The position numbers were made by a program, and so were the translations under genes. A stretch of DNA of 64,000 nt. It comes from Formosa sediminum. GTDB taxonomy: Bacteria > Bacteroidota > Bacteroidia > Flavobacteriales > Flavobacteriaceae. This document shows positions 44,959-55,492 of the stretch, in pieces (position 1 is the stretch's first letter; every line of letters starts with the position of its first letter). The stretch lies in the NCBI RefSeq assembly GCF_007197735.1, contig NZ_CP041637.1, positions 3,505,001-3,569,000 on the forward strand. Reading direction: 5' to 3'. The notes beneath the pieces were generated by a model. The model was not told the DNA's origin and ran no database searches. It was given only the letters and a program-made list of their open reading frames with translations.

Positions 44959-44990
44959 AAAAAGTCCCGAATGTATTCGGGACTTTTTTT
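44959..44990. terminator. bidirectional terminator
   Basis: 13-bp perfect stem AAAAAGTCCCGAA / TTCGGGACTTTTT (44959-44971, 44976-44988) with loop TGTA and further T, between the secreted-protein gene and convergent hisS. Confidence 0.9.
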
Positions 44991-45035
44991 TGCTTAATTC
45001 TATATCTTTTTAATACTTCTTAATAAATAGGTCAT

Positions 45036-46406
45036 TTATTTAACAGCATCTAAAAGCGCATCAAAATTTAATTTATCCTGTGTGCCTTCAGCCATATTCT
45101 TAAGTGTAAAAACTTCAGATTTCACTTCCTCTTCACCTACTAAAACCACAAATGGAATTGCACGTTTATTGGCATGATTCATCTGTTTTTTCATCTTAGC
45201 AGCATCCGGATATAATTCAGCATTAATACCAGCCGCTCTTAATTTCTGAATAGCTTTTAAACTGTATAACGCTTCTGCATCTCCAAAATTTATAAATAAA
45301 ACCTTTACATTTTTATTTACTGCTTCTGGGAATAATTCTAATTCTTCTAATACCAAATAAATACGGTCTAATCCAAAACTTATTCCTACTCCACTTACAT
45401 CCTTAAGACCAAATATTCCAGTTAAATCGTCGTAACGACCACCACCACCAATAGATCCCATAGACACACCATCCGGTGCTGCAACTTCAAAAATAGCACC
45501 AGTATAATAATTTAATCCGCGTGCTAAAGTTACATCCAACTGTAAAGCAGCTGTTTTTAAACCTAAAGTTTCAATACCTGTATTGATAAATTCCAATTCT
45601 TCAACACCTTTTAATCCTTCTTCAGAGGTACTCAAAATAGATTTTAAACTTTGTATTTGTACTTCAAAAGTTCCAGATAAAGTGAAGAGTGGTTGCAATT
45701 TATCAATTCCGCTTTGCGGAATCCCTTTCCCTAACATTTCTTCTTTTACTTTCTCCTCTCCTATTTTATCTAATTTATCTAAAGCAACAGTAAAATCTAT
45801 TAATTTATCTTTTGCACCAATAACTTCGGCTATACCAGATAAGATTTTACGATTGTTAATTTTAATGGTAACACCTTCTAATTTTAAAGCTGTAAACACC
45901 GCATCGTATAATTGCACAAATTCCACTTCTTGCCAAAGTGATTTAGAACCTACAACATCTGCATCGCATTGATTAAATTCTCTAAAACGTCCCTTTTGCG
46001 GACGGTCTGCTCTCCAAACGGGTTGCATCTGGTAACGCTTAAACGGAAATTCAATTTCATTTTGATGTTGCACGACATATCTTGCAAACGGTACCGTTAA
46101 ATCGTATCGTAATGCTTTTTCTGAAATACTTGATGTTATTTTAGTTGAATTTTTTTCAGCATATAAATCTTCATCAACTTTACTAAGATAATCACCTGAA
46201 TTTAAAATTTTAAAAATTAAACGATCGCCTTCATCTCCATATTTTCCCATTAGAGTTTCAGAATTTTCAAAACTCGGTGTTTCTATAGGTTGAAAACCAT
46301 ACGTTTCAAAAACAGTTTGAATGGTTTTAAATATATATTGTCGTTTTGCAACTTGTTCCGGATTAAAATCGCGTGTTCCTTTAGGAATACTTGGTTTTTG
46401 TGCCAT
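45036..46406 (-). CDS. hisS: histidyl-tRNA synthetase
   Basis: 456 residues of class II HisRS. Motif 1 region near [18 protein letters not shown], motif 2 ([25 protein letters not shown]), the histidine-binding [19 protein letters not shown] and motif 3 ([13 protein letters not shown]), then an anticodon-binding domain ([19 protein letters not shown]). The start ATG opens the usual [13 protein letters not shown]. Confidence 0.96.
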   Translation of the reverse strand: MAQKPSIPKGTRDFNPEQVAKRQYIFKTIQTVFETYGFQPIETPSFENSETLMGKYGDEGDRLIFKILNSGDYLSKVDEDLYAEKNSTKITSSISEKALRYDLTVPFARYVVQHQNEIEFPFKRYQMQPVWRADRPQKGRFREFNQCDADVVGSKSLWQEVEFVQLYDAVFTALKLEGVTIKINNRKILSGIAEVIGAKDKLIDFTVALDKLDKIGEEKVKEEMLGKGIPQSGIDKLQPLFTLSGTFEVQIQSLKSILSTSEEGLKGVEELEFINTGIETLGLKTAALQLDVTLARGLNYYTGAIFEVAAPDGVSMGSIGGGGRYDDLTGIFGLKDVSGVGISFGLDRIYLVLEELELFPEAVNKNVKVLFINFGDAEALYSLKAIQKLRAAGINAELYPDAAKMKKQMNHANKRAIPFVVLVGEEEVKSEVFTLKNMAEGTQDKLNFDALLDAVK

Positions 46407-46536
46407 TGGTATATTTTAATTTGAACGCAAATATCTAAATTTTTGATGTGACTTAATAAGATAATTTAATTTTATAGTAACTTTATTACGTTTTTGTAGT
46501 CTTATATAAAAACACCCAACCCATAACAATATATTC

Positions 46537-47775
46537 ATGTTTTCACTTGTTCGAGAAAATATTAGAATTGCTTTCGATTCTATAAGAGGTCAATTACTTC
46601 GTACCATATTAACAGTACTAATTATTGCCATAGGTATTACTGCTTTAGTTGGAATTTTAAGTGCCGTTTCTGCTTTAGAAACAACTATATCTAGCGATTT
46701 CTCGTCTATGGGAGCAAATACATTTAACATTCAGCGTTACGAGTTTACTGCACGTAGGCAAGCTGGGGAACGCCAAAAAGTAAATCCTATTATTAGCTAT
46801 CAGAACATTCGTGATTTTGAAGATCAATATAAATATCCTTTCACAAAAACATCCGTTTCATTTACAGGAACATCAATAGCTGAAGTTAAATTTGAAAACG
46901 AAAAAACAGATCCTGAAGTTACTGTTATAGGTGCTAATGAAAATTTTATACAAAATTCAGGTTTAAAAGTAGATCAAGGTAGAGAATTTAATGCGTTAGA
47001 AGTTGATAACAACTCAAATGTATGCATTATTGGTAGTGATTTAGTAAAAGCTTTATTTAAAGAAGACAATCCTATAGATAAAACTATATCTATTAGAGGA
47101 TTTAAATTTAAAGTAATTGGCGCATTAGAATCTAAAGGCTCCACTTTTGGTAACAATCAAGATTTAAGAGTTATAATGCCCTTACAAAAAGCACGTTCTA
47201 TTTTCACCAATTCAAATATTAATTATGCATTAAGTATTATGGTAGAAAAGAAAGAATTATTAGATCAGGCCCAAGATGATGCTATTATAACTTTTAGAAA
47301 CATACGCGGTTTAAATCCTATTGAAGATAATAATTTTGGTATGGAACGTAGTGACGATTTAATAAACAGAATTGGAGCCATTACAGGAGTATTATCTACA
47401 GCTGCTTGGATTATTAGTATTATTACTATTCTGGGCTCTTCTATCGCATTAATGAATATTATGCTAGTTTCTGTAAGTGAACGTACACGTGAAATTGGAG
47501 TAAGAAAAGCCTTAGGTGCCAAACAAAGCACCATAGCTTTTCAGTTTTTTATAGAAACCATAATCATTGGTCAGTTAGGTGGTATCTTAGGAATGATACT
47601 TGGTATATTAATTGGTATCGGGTTTGCAAGTGCAGTCGATTTTCAATTTACTATGCCTTGGTCTGCCATGATATGGGCTAGTGTAATTACCTTTATAGTA
47701 GCTATAATTTCTGGATCTTATCCGGCATCTAAAGCCTCAAAATTAGATCCTATAGAATCTTTACGCTACGAATAA
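46537..47775 (+). CDS. MacB-type ABC transporter permease
   Basis: 412 residues. First TM segment about 21-42, then a MacB_PCD periplasmic domain (about 45-245), then three TM helices in the FtsX domain (about 285-400), with the coupling stretch VSERTREIGVRKALGAKQSTI. No ATPase gene is beside it, so its partner is encoded elsewhere. The substrate is unknown. Confidence 0.9.
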   Translation: MFSLVRENIRIAFDSIRGQLLRTILTVLIIAIGITALVGILSAVSALETTISSDFSSMGANTFNIQRYEFTARRQAGERQKVNPIISYQNIRDFEDQYKYPFTKTSVSFTGTSIAEVKFENEKTDPEVTVIGANENFIQNSGLKVDQGREFNALEVDNNSNVCIIGSDLVKALFKEDNPIDKTISIRGFKFKVIGALESKGSTFGNNQDLRVIMPLQKARSIFTNSNINYALSIMVEKKELLDQAQDDAIITFRNIRGLNPIEDNNFGMERSDDLINRIGAITGVLSTAAWIISIITILGSSIALMNIMLVSVSERTREIGVRKALGAKQSTIAFQFFIETIIIGQLGGILGMILGILIGIGFASAVDFQFTMPWSAMIWASVITFIVAIISGSYPASKASKLDPIESLRYE

Positions 47776-47780
47776 AGTAT

Positions 47781-48254
47781 TTAATTAGCATTCACTAATT
47801 CATTAAAATAGGTATATAATTCACCCTTAGTAATGTTTGCACCTCGTTGTATTAACTTAAAAATATCTAGGTTTTTATCTTCAGAGTAGGTTTTGTTGGC
47901 TTGTAGAAACTCGACTTCATCATCTAATAAGTTTTTTCTTAACCATTCAAATCCTTCTTTAGTTGCTAAATCTTTATCATTTTTAAGCTTAATAGCAATT
48001 AAATGCATATTGGTTTCGCCAAGCGAAAATAAATGCATGTGTTGTCCAGAAATATGCTCTAGGTATTTTACTTTCCCTAAGACACCTTCCCAAACCAAAT
48101 CACTAAAAACATCTAATTCTTGTTCTGCAACTTCGGGTTTTGTTTCTTTTATGGTTTTCCATTCTGCAGCATCTATAGACTGCGTTGCTAAGAAATTAAT
48201 AAATTCTTGATGTAATTCTTCAAATTGTTCTTTTGTAAGTCTTGCGTACTTCAT
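47781..48254 (-). CDS. DUF6495-family protein
   Basis: 157 residues, small acidic family common in Flavobacteriia. The opening MKYARLTKEQFEELHQEFINFLATQSIDAAEW and the later VWEGVLGKVKYLEHISGQHMHLF fit it. Cytoplasmic, function unknown. It starts 6 bp from the GDPD stop and is convergent with the permease gene. Confidence 0.85.
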   Translation of the reverse strand: MKYARLTKEQFEELHQEFINFLATQSIDAAEWKTIKETKPEVAEQELDVFSDLVWEGVLGKVKYLEHISGQHMHLFSLGETNMHLIAIKLKNDKDLATKEGFEWLRKNLLDDEVEFLQANKTYSEDKNLDIFKLIQRGANITKGELYTYFNELVNAN

Positions 48255-48260
48255 ATGTAA

Positions 48261-49106
48261 TTAATTTATAGAATTATAAACGGCAAAAGGTCTATCTGTT
48301 GCAAAGATATCTACGCCCAAATCTTGCCATATTTTATAACTTGTATCATTTTTAGTCTTAGCTTGTTGGTCCAAGTTTCCTAAAGTTCCAAGCATACAAA
48401 CTATATTTTGTGAATGTAATTTTTCGTATAATGTAACATTAGACAATCGTGTTCCTGTAAATGCCAACATATTTTTTGTTGGAATATTAGCATCTAATAA
48501 ATTATTAAATTCCGTTTCATTTCTTGCAGATACAGATAACAATAAGTCTGGTGCCAAATTGTATGCAGATTTTGCTTGTTGTACATCATAAGTAATTAGT
48601 ATACATACGTCTTCTGCTTTTACTGCTCTAATGGCATTTATAACAACTTCCTGACTTACGCTTCCTTTAACATCTATAGTAAGTACAACATTATTGGCTT
48701 TACACCAAGATAGTACATCTTTAAATAATGGAATTTTATAAGCTGTTTTATTTCCATAATCATCTACTAAATTAAAAGATTTTAGAGATTCATAGGTTAA
48801 ATTTTTAACTAAACCTGTACCTGTAGAAGTTCTATCTATTGCGTTATCGTGCATTAATACGAGTACACTGTCTTTAGTTTGAGCCACATCAATTTCATAG
48901 ATTGCAGAAATACTATCATTAACATATTGTATGGTTTCTAAGCAATTTTCTGGGTAAAACGCTAATCCTTTACCTCCCCGATGAACACTTACATGGGGTA
49001 GTTGTGTATTAGACGCTTTAAATACCTCTATTAATTTTGAATCTTTTCTGGTTGTATTACAACTAAAAAAACTAATTAAAATACAAGCTAATAAAAAATG
49101 TTTCAT
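48261..49106 (-). CDS. glycerophosphodiester phosphodiesterase lipoprotein
   Basis: 281 residues. The lipoprotein signal ends FFSC with the lipid Cys at residue 16. The GDPD barrel shows HRGGKGLAFYPENCLETI (catalytic His and the metal Glu near PEN), YEIDVAQTKDSVLVLMHDNAIDRTSTG (E-x-D and H-D) and LTIDVKG. It hydrolyses glycerophosphodiesters such as phospholipid headgroups, at the inner face of the outer membrane. Confidence 0.9.
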   Translation of the reverse strand: MKHFLLACILISFFSCNTTRKDSKLIEVFKASNTQLPHVSVHRGGKGLAFYPENCLETIQYVNDSISAIYEIDVAQTKDSVLVLMHDNAIDRTSTGTGLVKNLTYESLKSFNLVDDYGNKTAYKIPLFKDVLSWCKANNVVLTIDVKGSVSQEVVINAIRAVKAEDVCILITYDVQQAKSAYNLAPDLLLSVSARNETEFNNLLDANIPTKNMLAFTGTRLSNVTLYEKLHSQNIVCMLGTLGNLDQQAKTKNDTSYKIWQDLGVDIFATDRPFAVYNSIN

Positions 49107-49122
49107 ATTTTTTTAAATTAAA

Positions 49123-49153
49123 AAAACCGTCTAGAACAAGTCTAAACGGTTTT
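49123..49153 (-). terminator. terminator of the rpsF-rpsR-rplI operon
   Basis: 13-bp stem with one mismatch (AAAACCGTCTAGA with TCTAAACGGTTTT), 5-nt loop, followed on the minus strand by a T-run; 21 bp beyond the rplI stop. Confidence 0.85.
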
Positions 49154-49174
49154 AATATTATGATTGCTTTTAAA

Positions 49175-49627
49175 TTAGTCTGCTTGAGCAACTACTTCAA
49201 AAGGGAAATCTACAGTTACTTCGCGGTGTAAACGAATTACAGCCTCGTATTTACCTAAACGTTTAACATTACCTCCAATTACAGTAATGTATTTTTTGTC
49301 TATAGACTGTCCTTCTTTAGCTATAGCTTCTGCTAAGTCGATGTTATTTACAGAACCAAATAATTTATCTCCTGATCCTACTTTAGAAGAAATTTTAATG
49401 TCTAAAGCTTTTAAAGCTTCAGCAATTACATTTGCTTCATCAACAATTTTTTGTTCTTTAAAAGCTCTTTGCTTTAAGTTTTCAGCCAATACTTTCTTTG
49501 CAGAAGGTGTAGCTAAAATAGCGCTTCCTTGAGGAATTAAAAAGTTTCTACCATAACCGTTCTTAACTGTTACAACATCGTCTTTAAACCCTAAATTTTC
49601 AACGTCTTGTTTTAATATAAGTTCCAT
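49175..49627 (-). CDS. rplI: 50S ribosomal protein L9
   Basis: 150 residues, full length. N-terminal domain MELILKQDVENLGFKDDVVTVK with GYGRNFLIPQGSA, long connecting helix, and C-terminal domain with KLFGSV and SIDKKYI. Third gene of the ribosomal operon. Confidence 0.97.
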   Translation of the reverse strand: MELILKQDVENLGFKDDVVTVKNGYGRNFLIPQGSAILATPSAKKVLAENLKQRAFKEQKIVDEANVIAEALKALDIKISSKVGSGDKLFGSVNNIDLAEAIAKEGQSIDKKYITVIGGNVKRLGKYEAVIRLHREVTVDFPFEVVAQAD

Positions 49628-49640
49628 TGTTATCGGTATT

Positions 49641-49937
49641 TTATTTTAATAAATCTGCTACATATGGCATTAAAGCTAAGTGACGTGCTCTTTTAACAGC
49701 TACAGACACTTTTCTTTGATACTTTAAAGACGTTCCTGTTAAACGACGAGGTAAAATTTTACCTTGCTCGTTTACGAATTTTAATAACCAATCTGCATCT
49801 TTATAATCTACATATTTAATTCCAGATTTCTTGAAACGACAATATTTCTTTTGCTTATTAGTTTCAATATTTAAAGGCGTTAAGTATCTAATCTCACCGT
49901 CTTTTTTTCCTTTTGCTTGTTGTTCTATAGATGACAT
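49641..49937 (-). CDS. rpsR: 30S ribosomal protein S18
   Basis: 98 residues; C-terminal core with [21 protein letters not shown] and the [27 protein letters not shown] stretch. Bacteroidota S18 carries an extended basic N-terminus, as here. It is 2 bp from rpsF; S6 and S18 bind as a heterodimer. Confidence 0.97.
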   Translation of the reverse strand: MSSIEQQAKGKKDGEIRYLTPLNIETNKQKKYCRFKKSGIKYVDYKDADWLLKFVNEQGKILPRRLTGTSLKYQRKVSVAVKRARHLALMPYVADLLK

Positions 49938-49939
49938 AA

Positions 49940-50278
49940 TTACGCTTTTTGTTTTAATTTAGCTCTTCTTCTTTCTGCCCAAGCCACAGCGTGCTTGTCT
50001 AGTTTTACAGTTAAGTAACGCATAAAACGCTCGTCACGTCTAAATTCTAATTCTAATGGAGTAATTACTTCTCCTGCTACTTGAAATTCAAATAAATGGT
50101 AAAAACCACTTTTTTTGTTTTGAATTGGGTAAGCTAATTTTTTTAAGCCCCAATCTTCTTTAGATATCATCTTAGCACCGTTAGAAACAAGAAAATCTTC
50201 GTATTTCTGTACTGTCTCCTTTATCTGTGTTTCAGATAAAACGGGATTTAAGATGAAAACAGCTTCATAATGATTCAT
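49940..50278 (-). CDS. rpsF: 30S ribosomal protein S6
   Basis: 112 residues; the fold opens [19 protein letters not shown] and includes [22 protein letters not shown] and [19 protein letters not shown]. The ATG at 50278 is chosen because an in-frame start at 50341 lies upstream of the -7 box at 50311 and would add 21 unrelated residues. Confidence 0.96.
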   Translation of the reverse strand: MNHYEAVFILNPVLSETQIKETVQKYEDFLVSNGAKMISKEDWGLKKLAYPIQNKKSGFYHLFEFQVAGEVITPLELEFRRDERFMRYLTVKLDKHAVAWAERRRAKLKQKA

Positions 50279-50310
50279 ATTCAAATCTATTTTATTGTTA
50301 AAAATGGCTG

Positions 50311-50341
50311 CAAAAGTACAGATAATTATTAGATATAACAA
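50311..50341 (-). promoter_or_regulatory. promoter of the rpsF operon
   Basis: Minus-strand -7 box TACTTTTG (50311-50318) and -33 TTG (50339-50341), 20 bp apart, 33 bp upstream of the rpsF ATG. This fits the flavobacterial consensus well. Confidence 0.6.
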
Positions 50342-50477
50342 ACTTGTTTAAAATATTTTAATATATCCCTTATATTAAGGTATCGTTGAACTACATAAGT
50401 TTTCACTTTATCGATATTTTTTTGTTTTTTATCCGATTTATTTGTACTATTGTCGATAACTTAACCTCAAACAATTA

Positions 50478-51179
50478 ATGTTTATGACTTTAAACTGTGT
50501 AGTAGTAGACGACTCGGCAATACAAAGGCTGTCCATAGTAAAGTTAATAGAAAACCACCCTGCTTTAAACCTGATAGCAGAATACAGTAGCGCACTTGAA
50601 ACTAAAAATGGTTTAAATACGCACAAGGTAGATTTAATTTTTCTAGATATAGAAATGCCTGTACTTAATGGTTTTGAACTTCTTGATGTTTTAAACAACA
50701 AACCTCAAATTATTTTTGTTACAGGTAAGACCGAATATGCTTTTAAGGCATTTAATTATGATGCTACAGATTATTTAAAAAAGCCCATTACAAGAGAACG
50801 TTTTATGCTTGCTGTAGAAAAAGCTATAGAACAACATAAATTAAAATTAGATTTTAACGAAGCAGAAGGCGAACATATTTTTGTAAAAAGCAACCTTAAA
50901 AAACGTAAAGTATATATTAACGACATAAAATGGATTGAAGCCCTTGGTGATTATGTGAAACTGGTTACCGAAGAAACAAGTTTAGTAGTTTTATCTACTA
51001 TGAAAGCTTTTGAACAGGAACTTCCTGAAGGGAAATTTTTAAGAATTCATAAATCCTATATTGTTAATTTAGACAAAATTGACAGATTTAATAGTAAGAA
51101 TGTTGAAGTTGGTTCTTTTGAAATTCCATTAAGTAGAAATAAAAAATCGCAACTTATTGATGCTTTAAACAGTATTTAA
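50478..51179 (+). CDS. LytTR-family response regulator
   Basis: 233 residues. Receiver domain 1-120 with D11-D12, phosphoacceptor D57 in IFLDIEMP and Lys in YLKKPI; LytTR DNA-binding domain from about 135 (IKWIEALGDYVKLVT, FLRIHKSYIVNLDKI, EIPLSRNKKSQL). The ATG two codons on, at 50484, is equally likely. No histidine kinase is adjacent, unusual for LytTR pairs. It overlaps the priA stop tail to tail by 4 bp. Confidence 0.93.
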   Translation: MFMTLNCVVVDDSAIQRLSIVKLIENHPALNLIAEYSSALETKNGLNTHKVDLIFLDIEMPVLNGFELLDVLNNKPQIIFVTGKTEYAFKAFNYDATDYLKKPITRERFMLAVEKAIEQHKLKLDFNEAEGEHIFVKSNLKKRKVYINDIKWIEALGDYVKLVTEETSLVVLSTMKAFEQELPEGKFLRIHKSYIVNLDKIDRFNSKNVEVGSFEIPLSRNKKSQLIDALNSI

Positions 51180-53629
51180 TATGCGTCTACGTTAACTACT
51201 AGTCTTACAGACCTAAAATCTTTTACACTATTAAAGCTGTTGTTTATTTTAACGATGGCTTTTTTTGTACCTCCTAACGATTGTTTTTGAGGGATTTTAA
51301 TTAGAATATTTTTATGAAATAAATTTCTAATTCTAGATACAGGAGGATCTTCTGGTCCCAATACATTATCACCAAAAATTTGCCGCAATGCTTTCCCTAA
51401 CCATTGAGAAGCCATATTTACGCGATTAAAATCTTTATGTTTTAGAGTAATCCGAATTAGCCTGTATACTGGTGGATACTTAAAATTATAACGATCGTCC
51501 ATTTGCTCCTTATACATAGCAGCATAATTATTAGTAGACACTTGCTGTAATATATTATGATAAGGGTTATACGTTTGTATTAAAACTTGCCCTTGTTTTT
51601 GTGTTCTTCCTGCACGACCAGACACTTGAGATAATAGTTGATAACTACGCTCATGAGCTCTAAAATCTGGAAAATTCAATAAATTATCGGCATTCATAAT
51701 ACCTACCAAAGCTACATTCCTAAAATCTAATCCTTTAGTAAGCATTTGTGTCCCCACCAAAATATCCATTTCTTGCTGTTCAAAAGCGGTAATTATTTTT
51801 TCGTAACCATATTTACCTCGTGTGGTATCTAAATCCATACGGCCTGTTTTATAATTTGGAAACAATAATTTAACCTCCTCCTCGATTTGCTCTGTTCCAA
51901 AACCTTTAGTATCTAAAGCAGTATCTCCGCAAGCTTGACATTTTAATTGCATTGCCATATTGTAACCACAATAATGACAACGTAATTGATTTCTATAATT
52001 ATGAAACGTTAAACTAACATCGCAATTTGGACATTGTGGTGCATGTCCGCAAGTTTTACACTCTACGATTGGCGAAAAACCTCGTCTGTTTTGAAATAAA
52101 ATAATCTGATGGCCTTCCTCTAAAGTCTCAGTCATAACATTAATCATTCTATCACTAAAATGACCTTTCATTAACTTTCGTTTTTGCTTATCTTTAATAT
52201 CTACCAATTCAATTTTAGGCATTAAGACATTATTGAATCGCTTTGTAATTTCTACTAAACCATACTTCCCTTGTTGTACATTAAAATAACTTTCTAAACT
52301 TGGTGTTGCCGAACCTAATAGTGTTTTTGCACCATGGATATGCGCCAACACAACCGCCGTATCTCTAGCGTGATATCTTGGTGCAGGATCAAACTGTTTA
52401 AAAGATTGTTCATGTTCTTCATCAACAATAATTAATCCTAAAGAAGTAAACGGTAAAAATACTGATGAACGCGCTCCTAATACCACTTGAGCTTTTGGAG
52501 AATTTATTAATACATTATTCCAAACCTCAACACGTTCATGCGCAGAGTATTTAGAATGAAATACAGCAACTTGATCTCCAAAGTAATTTTGTAACCTATT
52601 TACCAATTGTGTAGTTAAAGCTATTTCAGGCAACAAATACAAAACTTGTTTTCCTGTTTTTAAAACATCTTCTATCAGTTTTACATAAACCTCTGTTTTT
52701 CCTGAAGAGGTTACGCCATGAAGCAAAGTTACTTGATGTGTATTATAGGTGGTAAGTATTTGTTTTAACGCCTCTTCTTGTTCAGTATTTAAGGTTTTAG
52801 AGGCTTCAACTTCATTACCCTGATATTCAACACGGTCTGTTTGAATAAAATATTCATCTAAAATAGATTTATCTATCAACGATTTTACAATACTACTTGA
52901 AGCTCCACTAGATTCTGTTAATTCTGAAACCTTTATAGGTTTTTTAGTTTTAGCAGATAATTGAAATAAGCTCATAACCACATCACGTTGCTTAGGTGCA
53001 CGACTTAAATCATCTAACAACGCTTGTAAGCCTTCTGCAGTGGCATGGTTCTCTTTAAGTTTAACATACTTAACTAGCTTAGGTTTATACTTTTCAAAAA
53101 CTTCTTCTTCAACGACGATTGCTCCCTTTTCTAAAAGTCGTTTTATTATTGGAAAGACTTGTTTTTTATCTACAATATCAATAATATCCTGAATTCGTAA
53201 AGAAGATTGATGATGTAAGGCTTCATAAATTAAAAACTCATCGTCTTTTAAGTCAGTATCGTGTATGACTTGTTTTGTGTTTTTACTTATTAAAGTTTCA
53301 CTTTCTAAAATAAAAGCATTTGGTAAGGCTGCACGCATAACATCCCCAACAGTACACAAATAATAGTTAGACATCCAATCCCACATTCGTAATTGGGTGG
53401 CGGTTACTATAGGAAATTCATCTAAAATTTGATGTATCTGTTTAGCCTCATAAATGGTTGGTGGTGTATTATGCACTAACTTTACAATAGCGGTGTAAAC
53501 TTTTGTTTTACCAAAAGGCACAGCGACACGCATGCCAGGTTTAATAAAACCAGATTCTGCTTCTGTTATTACATATGTAAATAAATTCTCTACAGGAATA
53601 GGCAATATAACATTTATATAATGAGGCAT
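51176..53629 (-). CDS. priA: primosomal protein N', replication restart helicase
   Basis: 817 residues. N-terminal 3'-end-binding domain, Walker A GVTSSGKTEVY, DEEHEQSFKQ, zinc cysteines C-K-T-C-G-H-A-P-Q-C-P-N-C and C-H-Y-C / C-Q-A-C, and motifs GTQMLTKGLDFRNV and SGRAGR. It reloads the replisome at collapsed forks. It is the last gene of nadC-yihY-priA, with gaps of 2 and 3 bp. Confidence 0.96.
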   Translation of the reverse strand: MPHYINVILPIPVENLFTYVITEAESGFIKPGMRVAVPFGKTKVYTAIVKLVHNTPPTIYEAKQIHQILDEFPIVTATQLRMWDWMSNYYLCTVGDVMRAALPNAFILESETLISKNTKQVIHDTDLKDDEFLIYEALHHQSSLRIQDIIDIVDKKQVFPIIKRLLEKGAIVVEEEVFEKYKPKLVKYVKLKENHATAEGLQALLDDLSRAPKQRDVVMSLFQLSAKTKKPIKVSELTESSGASSSIVKSLIDKSILDEYFIQTDRVEYQGNEVEASKTLNTEQEEALKQILTTYNTHQVTLLHGVTSSGKTEVYVKLIEDVLKTGKQVLYLLPEIALTTQLVNRLQNYFGDQVAVFHSKYSAHERVEVWNNVLINSPKAQVVLGARSSVFLPFTSLGLIIVDEEHEQSFKQFDPAPRYHARDTAVVLAHIHGAKTLLGSATPSLESYFNVQQGKYGLVEITKRFNNVLMPKIELVDIKDKQKRKLMKGHFSDRMINVMTETLEEGHQIILFQNRRGFSPIVECKTCGHAPQCPNCDVSLTFHNYRNQLRCHYCGYNMAMQLKCQACGDTALDTKGFGTEQIEEEVKLLFPNYKTGRMDLDTTRGKYGYEKIITAFEQQEMDILVGTQMLTKGLDFRNVALVGIMNADNLLNFPDFRAHERSYQLLSQVSGRAGRTQKQGQVLIQTYNPYHNILQQVSTNNYAAMYKEQMDDRYNFKYPPVYRLIRITLKHKDFNRVNMASQWLGKALRQIFGDNVLGPEDPPVSRIRNLFHKNILIKIPQKQSLGGTKKAIVKINNSFNSVKDFRSVRLVVNVDAY

Positions 53630-53632
53630 ACA

Positions 53633-54574
53633 TTAACGGCTTTTATGTAATTGGCGTAAGGATACATTTAACTCATAACCTAACAAAATAATATTTGCAT
53701 TTAACCACAAATAAATCATTAAAATAAGTAACGCTCCAATAGAACCATAAAGTTCGTTGTATTGAGAGAATTGCTCTATGTATATACCGAATAAATACGA
53801 CACAGAAGCTATTAAAAATGTGGTTAACAATGCACCTACAGAAAAGAATCGACTATCCTTTCCTTCCTTGGTACCAAAATAGTAAATGGTTGCTGTAGAC
53901 ACATAAATCATAATAATTCCAAATACATATTTAGATATGTTAACCCAAATAATACTACTATCTCCAACTTCCACACCTTGATATTCTAAGGTAGTAAATA
54001 AACTACCAAGCACATAAATTTCGACAAAACCAAGACCTGCTACAAAAATAATAACTAAAAAAGCTAAGATTAATGCTACTCCTAAAGCATATAAATACTG
54101 TCTTACTATAGTTCTAGAAAGCTCTGCATGATATGAATTTTCAAAAGCTGAAAACACAGCACTTATCCCATTAGCCATTAAAAAAATAGATAATAGAAAT
54201 ACTGTAGATAATAACCCGCCACGTTCTGAACGGTCTATATTTTCAAAAATATTTTTAAAGAAAAAATCTGATGTTGTAGGTGGTAAGAAGGATTCTAAAA
54301 AATCTAAAAACTCAACTTTAAACCCTTCTATAGGAATATGCGGAATTAAAATTAAAATAAATAACAAAAATGGAAATATAGCCATAAAAAAATTAAAAGC
54401 TATAGCACTTGCTCTAGAGGTTAATGCACCTTTAAAAACACCAATAATATATAATTCTAATAAGTCGTAAACAGATAACCCTTCTAATCCAGGTAATTTT
54501 AAACTTTTAAAAAATTTTACAACGAATCTAACTACCGGAATTTTATCTAGTTTATCCTCTATAGGTTTTGTCAT
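53633..54574 (-). CDS. YihY/virulence factor BrkB-family membrane protein
   Basis: 313 residues, about six membrane helices: the stretch RASAIAFNFFMAIFPFLLFIL (about residues 53-74), then helices near 125, 165, 215, 245 and 280. The NANIILLGYELN block near the C-terminus is typical. Inner membrane; function unproven. Between nadC and priA with minimal spacing. Confidence 0.92.
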   Translation of the reverse strand: MTKPIEDKLDKIPVVRFVVKFFKSLKLPGLEGLSVYDLLELYIIGVFKGALTSRASAIAFNFFMAIFPFLLFILILIPHIPIEGFKVEFLDFLESFLPPTTSDFFFKNIFENIDRSERGGLLSTVFLLSIFLMANGISAVFSAFENSYHAELSRTIVRQYLYALGVALILAFLVIIFVAGLGFVEIYVLGSLFTTLEYQGVEVGDSSIIWVNISKYVFGIIMIYVSTATIYYFGTKEGKDSRFFSVGALLTTFLIASVSYLFGIYIEQFSQYNELYGSIGALLILMIYLWLNANIILLGYELNVSLRQLHKSR

Positions 54575-54576
54575 AA

Positions 54577-55434
54577 TTAAACCGCTTTCAGGCTTAAATC
54601 CATATTATAAACAGAATGCGTTAAGGCTCCAGAAGAAATATAATTTACACCACATTCTGCATATTTTCTTAGAGTATCTTCATTAATCCCTCCAGAAGAT
54701 TCGGTCTGACACGTCTCTCCTATTAATTTCACAGCCATTTTAGTATCGGCGTAATTAAAATTATCGATTAAAATGCGATACACACCATCATTTTGAAGAA
54801 TTTCTTCAATCTCTGCAAGAGTTCTTGCCTCAACAATAATTTTTAAATCTTTTTGGTTCGATTTTAAATAGGCTTTGGTTTTTGTTATTGCTGCAGTAAT
54901 CCCTCCAGCAAAATCAATATGATTATCTTTTAGCATAATCATGTCGTACAGTGCAAATCTATGGTTTTCACCGCCACCTATATTAACCGCCCATTTTTCT
55001 AAAGCACGAATTCCAGGTGTTGTTTTTCTTGTGTCTAAAATTTTAGTTCCTGTACCTGCTAACAAATCTACATACGATTTTGTTTTTGTTGCAATCGCAC
55101 TCATACGTTGCATGGCATTTAACACTAAGCGTTCAGCTTTTAAAATAGATTGAGATGCTCCTTCAACATAAAACACAATATCGCCATATTTTACCTTGGT
55201 CCCGTCTTCAATTAAAGTTTCTATTTTTAAATCGCCATCAATATAATTAAAAACCTTTTTAGCAAATTCTACACCTGCAATTATACCGTTGTCTTTTACC
55301 AACAGTTTTGCTTTTCCTTGTGCAGTAGCTGGAATGCATGCCAAAGAACTATGATCGCCATCACCAACATCTTCTCGAACAGCATTACTTATAATACCTT
55401 CTATTTCTTTATCGAATTGCGCCTTACTTATCAT
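54577..55434 (-). CDS. nadC: nicotinate-nucleotide pyrophosphorylase
   Basis: 285 residues. Markers: VREDVGDGDHSS, LKAERLVLNAMQRMSAIAT, TRKTTPGIRALEKWAV, GGGENHRFALYDMIMLKDNHI and IIVEARTLAEIEE, ending with ISSGALTHSV. It makes nicotinate mononucleotide from quinolinate and PRPP in NAD synthesis. Confidence 0.96.
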   Translation of the reverse strand: MISKAQFDKEIEGIISNAVREDVGDGDHSSLACIPATAQGKAKLLVKDNGIIAGVEFAKKVFNYIDGDLKIETLIEDGTKVKYGDIVFYVEGASQSILKAERLVLNAMQRMSAIATKTKSYVDLLAGTGTKILDTRKTTPGIRALEKWAVNIGGGENHRFALYDMIMLKDNHIDFAGGITAAITKTKAYLKSNQKDLKIIVEARTLAEIEEILQNDGVYRILIDNFNYADTKMAVKLIGETCQTESSGGINEDTLRKYAECGVNYISSGALTHSVYNMDLSLKAV

Positions 55435-55492
55435 AAAAATTGTTTGTGGCTAAATTACTAATTGCGAATTTAAATTCTGAATAAAATCAAAA